Shown piece after piece: positions 31,377 to 33,765 of a stretch of 33,765 bases of DNA. Every line of letters begins with the position of its first letter. Within the stretch, counting starts at the first letter, position 1. The position numbers and the translations under genes are program-made. The notes below the pieces were generated by a model. The model did no database searches. It worked only from the letters and a program-made list of their open reading frames with translations, and was not told the origin of the DNA. This DNA is from Azospirillum sp. (GTDB taxonomy: Bacteria > Pseudomonadota > Alphaproteobacteria > Azospirillales > Azospirillaceae), in the NCBI GenBank assembly GCA_027486405.1, contig JAIXPD010000070.1, positions 1-33,765 of the forward strand. Direction: 5' to 3'.

Positions 31377-32800
31377 AGGAAACGCTCCCGAGCGGCCTTC
31401 ACCGCTTCCTTGACGCGGACGGGGGAGGCACCGCCGAAGCTGCGGCGGCTGTCCAGCGACGCTTCGATGCTCAGCGCCGGATAGACGGCCTCGGTGATGC
31501 GCGGTTCGATGGCCTGGAACTCGGCCAGGGTCAGATCGGTCAGGCCGACGCGCCGGTCCTCCGCCGCCTTCACCGCGCGGCCCGTCACGTGGTGGGCCTC
31601 GCGGAACGGCATGTCGAGTTCACGGACCAGCCAATCGGCCAGATCGGTGGCGTTCAGGAAACCACGGTCGGCGGCCTCGCGCATCGCCGCCGTGTTCGGC
31701 TGCATGTCGCGGACCATGCCTTCGGTCGCGGCGATGCACAGCGCCAGCGTGTCGTCGGTTTCGAAGACGGGTTCCTTGTCTTCCTGCATGTCCTTGGAAT
31801 AGGCCAGCGGCAGCCCCTTCATCACCATCAGCAGGCCGTTCAGCGCGCCGACGACGCGGCCCGATTTGGCGCGCACCAGCTCCGCCGCGTCGGGGTTCTT
31901 CTTCTGCGGCATGATGGACGAACCGGTGGTGAAGGCGTCCGACAGCTTGATGAAGCGGAACTGGGCCGAACACCACACGACGATCTCCTCGGCAAAGCGC
32001 GAGAGATGCACCGCGCAGATCGAGGCGACCGAGAGATACTCCAGCGCGAAATCGCGGTCCGACACGGCGTCGAGCGAGTTGGCGGTCGGGCGGTTGAAGC
32101 CCAGCGCCTCCGACGTCATGAAGCGGTCGATGGGGTAGGGGGTGCCGGCCAGCGCCGCCGACCCCAGCGGGCATTCGTTCAGACGGCAGCGGGCATCGCG
32201 CGCGCGGCTGCGGTCGCGCCCGAACATCTCGACATAGGCCAGCAGGTGATGGCCGAAGGAGACCGGCTGCGCGGCCTGGAGGTGGGTGAAGCCGGGCATC
32301 ACCGTGTCGGTGTTCTGTTCGGCCAGATCGATCAGCGCGCTTTGCAGCGACATCAGGCCGGAATCGAGCCGGTCGAGCGCGTCGCGCACCCACAGCTTGA
32401 AATCGGTGGCGACCTGATCGTTGCGCGACCGCCCGGTGTGCAGGCGTTTGGCCGGTTCGCCGATCAATTCGGCCAGACGGGCTTCGACATTCATGTGAAT
32501 GTCTTCCAGCTCCGTCTTGAAGACGAAGCTGCCGGCGTCAATCTCTTGCTTCACCGTGTCCAGTCCGGCGCGGATGGCGTCGGCGTCGGCCTGGGTGATG
32601 ATGCCCTGCTTGGCCAGCATGGCGGCGTGCGCCTTCGATCCGGCGATGTCCTGGTCGGCCAGACGCTTGTCAAAGCCGATGGAGGCGTTGATCTTCTCCA
32701 TGATGGCGGCGGGGCCGCGCGCGAAACGGCCACCCCACATCTGGCTTGCGGCGGGGGCGGGGGCAGCGGCGTTGTCTTGCGGGGCGTGATCGGCGCTCAT
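31373..32800 (-). CDS. argH: Argininosuccinate lyase
   Basis: This 475-residue enzyme of the fumarase/aspartase superfamily splits argininosuccinate to arginine and fumarate. MWGGRFARGP, EDIHMNVEARL, LHTGRSRNDQVATD, MPGFTHLQAAQPVSFGHHLLA and the signature GSSIMPQKKNPDAAELVRAK with the catalytic Ser are all present. A short acidic, Ala/Pro-rich N-terminal tail (about 20 residues) precedes the core. The start is placed at ATG 32800, which gives the usual length. The frame is open further upstream to 33283, but that part is antisense to the TlpA gene. Argininosuccinate lyase, lipoprotein and lysA form an amino-acid operon. Confidence 0.96.
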   Translation of the reverse strand: MSADHAPQDNAAAPAPAASQMWGGRFARGPAAIMEKINASIGFDKRLADQDIAGSKAHAAMLAKQGIITQADADAIRAGLDTVKQEIDAGSFVFKTELEDIHMNVEARLAELIGEPAKRLHTGRSRNDQVATDFKLWVRDALDRLDSGLMSLQSALIDLAEQNTDTVMPGFTHLQAAQPVSFGHHLLAYVEMFGRDRSRARDARCRLNECPLGSAALAGTPYPIDRFMTSEALGFNRPTANSLDAVSDRDFALEYLSVASICAVHLSRFAEEIVVWCSAQFRFIKLSDAFTTGSSIMPQKKNPDAAELVRAKSGRVVGALNGLLMVMKGLPLAYSKDMQEDKEPVFETDDTLALCIAATEGMVRDMQPNTAAMREAADRGFLNATDLADWLVRELDMPFREAHHVTGRAVKAAEDRRVGLTDLTLAEFQAIEPRITEAVYPALSIEASLDSRRSFGGASPVRVKEAVKAARERFL

Positions 32801-32839
32801 GTCAACGGCATTCGGGTAGGGGGGTAAGGAAGCGTGAGT

Positions 32840-33535
32840 ATGCGGACTTTGACGGCCACCGCAACGGTTTGTGTGTGTCTGGCCGGTGTCGGGGCCTGGT
32901 GGGCCGCCGACGCGCTGCCCCTGTCCGCCCCGGCGGCCCCCACGGTGCTGCGGCTGGACGCCCCGTCGCCGCCCGCTTCCTCCCCGGCGGGGGGAGCGGC
33001 GGGGGTGCAGACCGTCGCCGGGTTGGAAAAATACAAGGGGGCCGAAACGCCCAAACCCCTGCCGCCGCTGTCCTTTGTCGATGGCGAGGGGCGGCGGGCC
33101 GACCTGTCCCACTTCGCCGGGCGCGTCGTGCTGCTCAACCTGTGGGCCACCTGGTGCGGGCCGTGCGTGAAGGAGATGCCCTCGCTCGACCGTCTGCAAG
33201 GCCAGTTGGGCGGGCCGGGTTTCCAGGTGGTCGCCCTGTCGCTCGACCGGGGCGGGCGCAACGCGGTCGAACCCTTCTACCAAAAGACCGGCGTCAAGAA
33301 TCTGGCGCTGTTCCTTGATCCCGGCAGCGCGTCGATGCAGGCGTTGGGCCTGCGCGGCTTGCCCACCACCCTGCTGATCGACGCCGAAGGGCGGGAGTTG
33401 GGCCGGATGGAGGGGGCGGTGGAATGGGATTCGCCGGAGGTGTTGGCCTTCCTGCGCGGCTACGCCGGTCGCGGCAACGGCCCGGCGCGCGGCGGCTCCC
33501 AGCCCAGCGGCGGCGTGGTGAAGACCGGCGGTTGA
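32840..33535 (+). CDS. TlpA-like membrane-anchored thioredoxin
   Basis: This 231-residue protein has an N-terminal hydrophobic anchor or signal (about residues 5-24), a Pro/Ala-rich spacer to about 70, and a thioredoxin-fold domain with NLWATWCGPCVKEMPSLDRL (Cys106 and Cys109). The cis-Pro sequence GLPTTLLIDAEG follows. It faces the periplasm and would reduce disulfides, for example during cytochrome c or copper-protein assembly. ATG 32840 is favoured because AAGGA lies nine bases upstream; GTG 32834 is only three bases from it. The C-terminal tail is Gly-rich. It is divergent from argH with a 39-base gap, as in other alphaproteobacteria. Confidence 0.9.
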   Translation: MRTLTATATVCVCLAGVGAWWAADALPLSAPAAPTVLRLDAPSPPASSPAGGAAGVQTVAGLEKYKGAETPKPLPPLSFVDGEGRRADLSHFAGRVVLLNLWATWCGPCVKEMPSLDRLQGQLGGPGFQVVALSLDRGGRNAVEPFYQKTGVKNLALFLDPGSASMQALGLRGLPTTLLIDAEGRELGRMEGAVEWDSPEVLAFLRGYAGRGNGPARGGSQPSGGVVKTGG

Positions 33536-33611
33536 GAGTTTCCAGAGGCGGGCCTATTTCACACAGGGCAATCGCTTGAAGCATCGTGCACCCGACCGGA
33601 ACAAGGGTTGC

Positions 33612-33760
33612 CACGGATTTCACAGATTTTTTCACGGATTTCACGGAACGCGCCCCAGGACCATCCGTTTGCGATCTTGGTGTGCACCTCATGACGGGAT
33701 GCGGAATGCAATTGGGGCGAAAATCCGTGAAATCCCTCATTTTTGTCCGTGAAATCCGTG
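33612..33760. repeat. Inverted and direct copies of CACGGATTTCAC
   Basis: CACGGATTTCAC occurs at 33612-33623 and 33633-33644, and its reverse complement GTGAAATCCGTG at 33749-33760. A partial inverted copy lies at 33723-33735. The arms flank about 100 bases. An open minus-strand frame spans the block and would read FTDK..., FHGF..., FREIREKICEIRGNP, but this looks like repeat-derived sequence rather than a gene. It is probably a dispersed intergenic repeat family. Confidence 0.65.
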
Positions 33761-33765
33761 TCCAT

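Noticed and set aside
32801..33283. N-terminal extension of ArgH by about 160 residues
   Set aside because: The extra part is antisense to the TlpA gene and has no similarity to argininosuccinate lyases; the start at 32800 gives the normal length.

Overview
The window looks like chromosomal DNA from a GC-rich alphaproteobacterium, most likely a relative of Rhodospirillales/Azospirillum. The support is the high GC third positions, the linked argH - small lipoprotein - lysA order with a divergent TlpA-like gene, chemoreceptors without a C-terminal tether pentapeptide, TRAP transporters, and an IlvD/Edd plus COG4091-type oxidoreductase set. This placement is inference from gene content only.

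Layout: (1) 1-2980 is a scarred region. It holds the 3' part of an initiator tRNA with a terminator, a frameshifted MipA/OmpV gene whose end is lost, a LysR gene cut off at the same point, an intact DoxX gene, a DODA-type dioxygenase with a late frameshift, and about 400 bases without a gene. (2) 2981-7558 (minus) is a four-gene set: 3-hydroxyisobutyrate dehydrogenase-like protein, IlvD/Edd dehydratase, COG4091 (DRL-like/SAF) oxidoreductase and a VOC protein. (3) 7976-10143 (plus) is a CaiB/BaiF CoA-transferase overlapping an HMG-CoA-lyase-type enzyme. (4) A LysR regulator (minus) is divergent from a TRAP transporter operon with two tandem DctP proteins, DctQ and DctM (11433-15527). (5) 15672-23547 (plus) is a tight run: MFS carboxylate transporter, metallo-beta-lactamase-fold lactonase, CitE-like lyase, CitF-like CoA-transferase, glycerate 2-kinase, D-2-hydroxyacid dehydrogenase and MaoC/FAS1-like hydratase. 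(6) An IS remnant and two chemoreceptors on the minus strand follow (23600-27714). (7) 28220-33535 is housekeeping-like: TerC, a DUF1624 membrane acyltransferase, lysA, a lipoprotein, argH and a TlpA thioredoxin. The window ends in short repeats.

The main interest is the roughly 20-kb catabolic island 2981-23547. Its enzymes suggest uptake of an organic acid or its lactone (TRAP and MFS), lactone opening (MBL), activation by CoA transfer (CitF-like, CaiB-like), optional hydration of an unsaturated acyl-CoA (MaoC), Claisen-type cleavage (CitE-like, HMGL-like), and reduction and phosphorylation of a three-carbon product through D-glycerate (D-2-hydroxyacid dehydrogenase or HIBADH, then glycerate 2-kinase). 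A substrate that fits is a hydroxylated branched C5 dicarboxylate such as itatartarate or its lactone 2-hydroxyparaconate, giving acetyl-CoA plus hydroxypyruvate. I know of no described bacterial pathway of this kind; it is a hypothesis. Three 17-bp sites of form CATCG-N7-CGATG in the two divergent intergenic regions suggest that the local LysR protein ties several of these units together.
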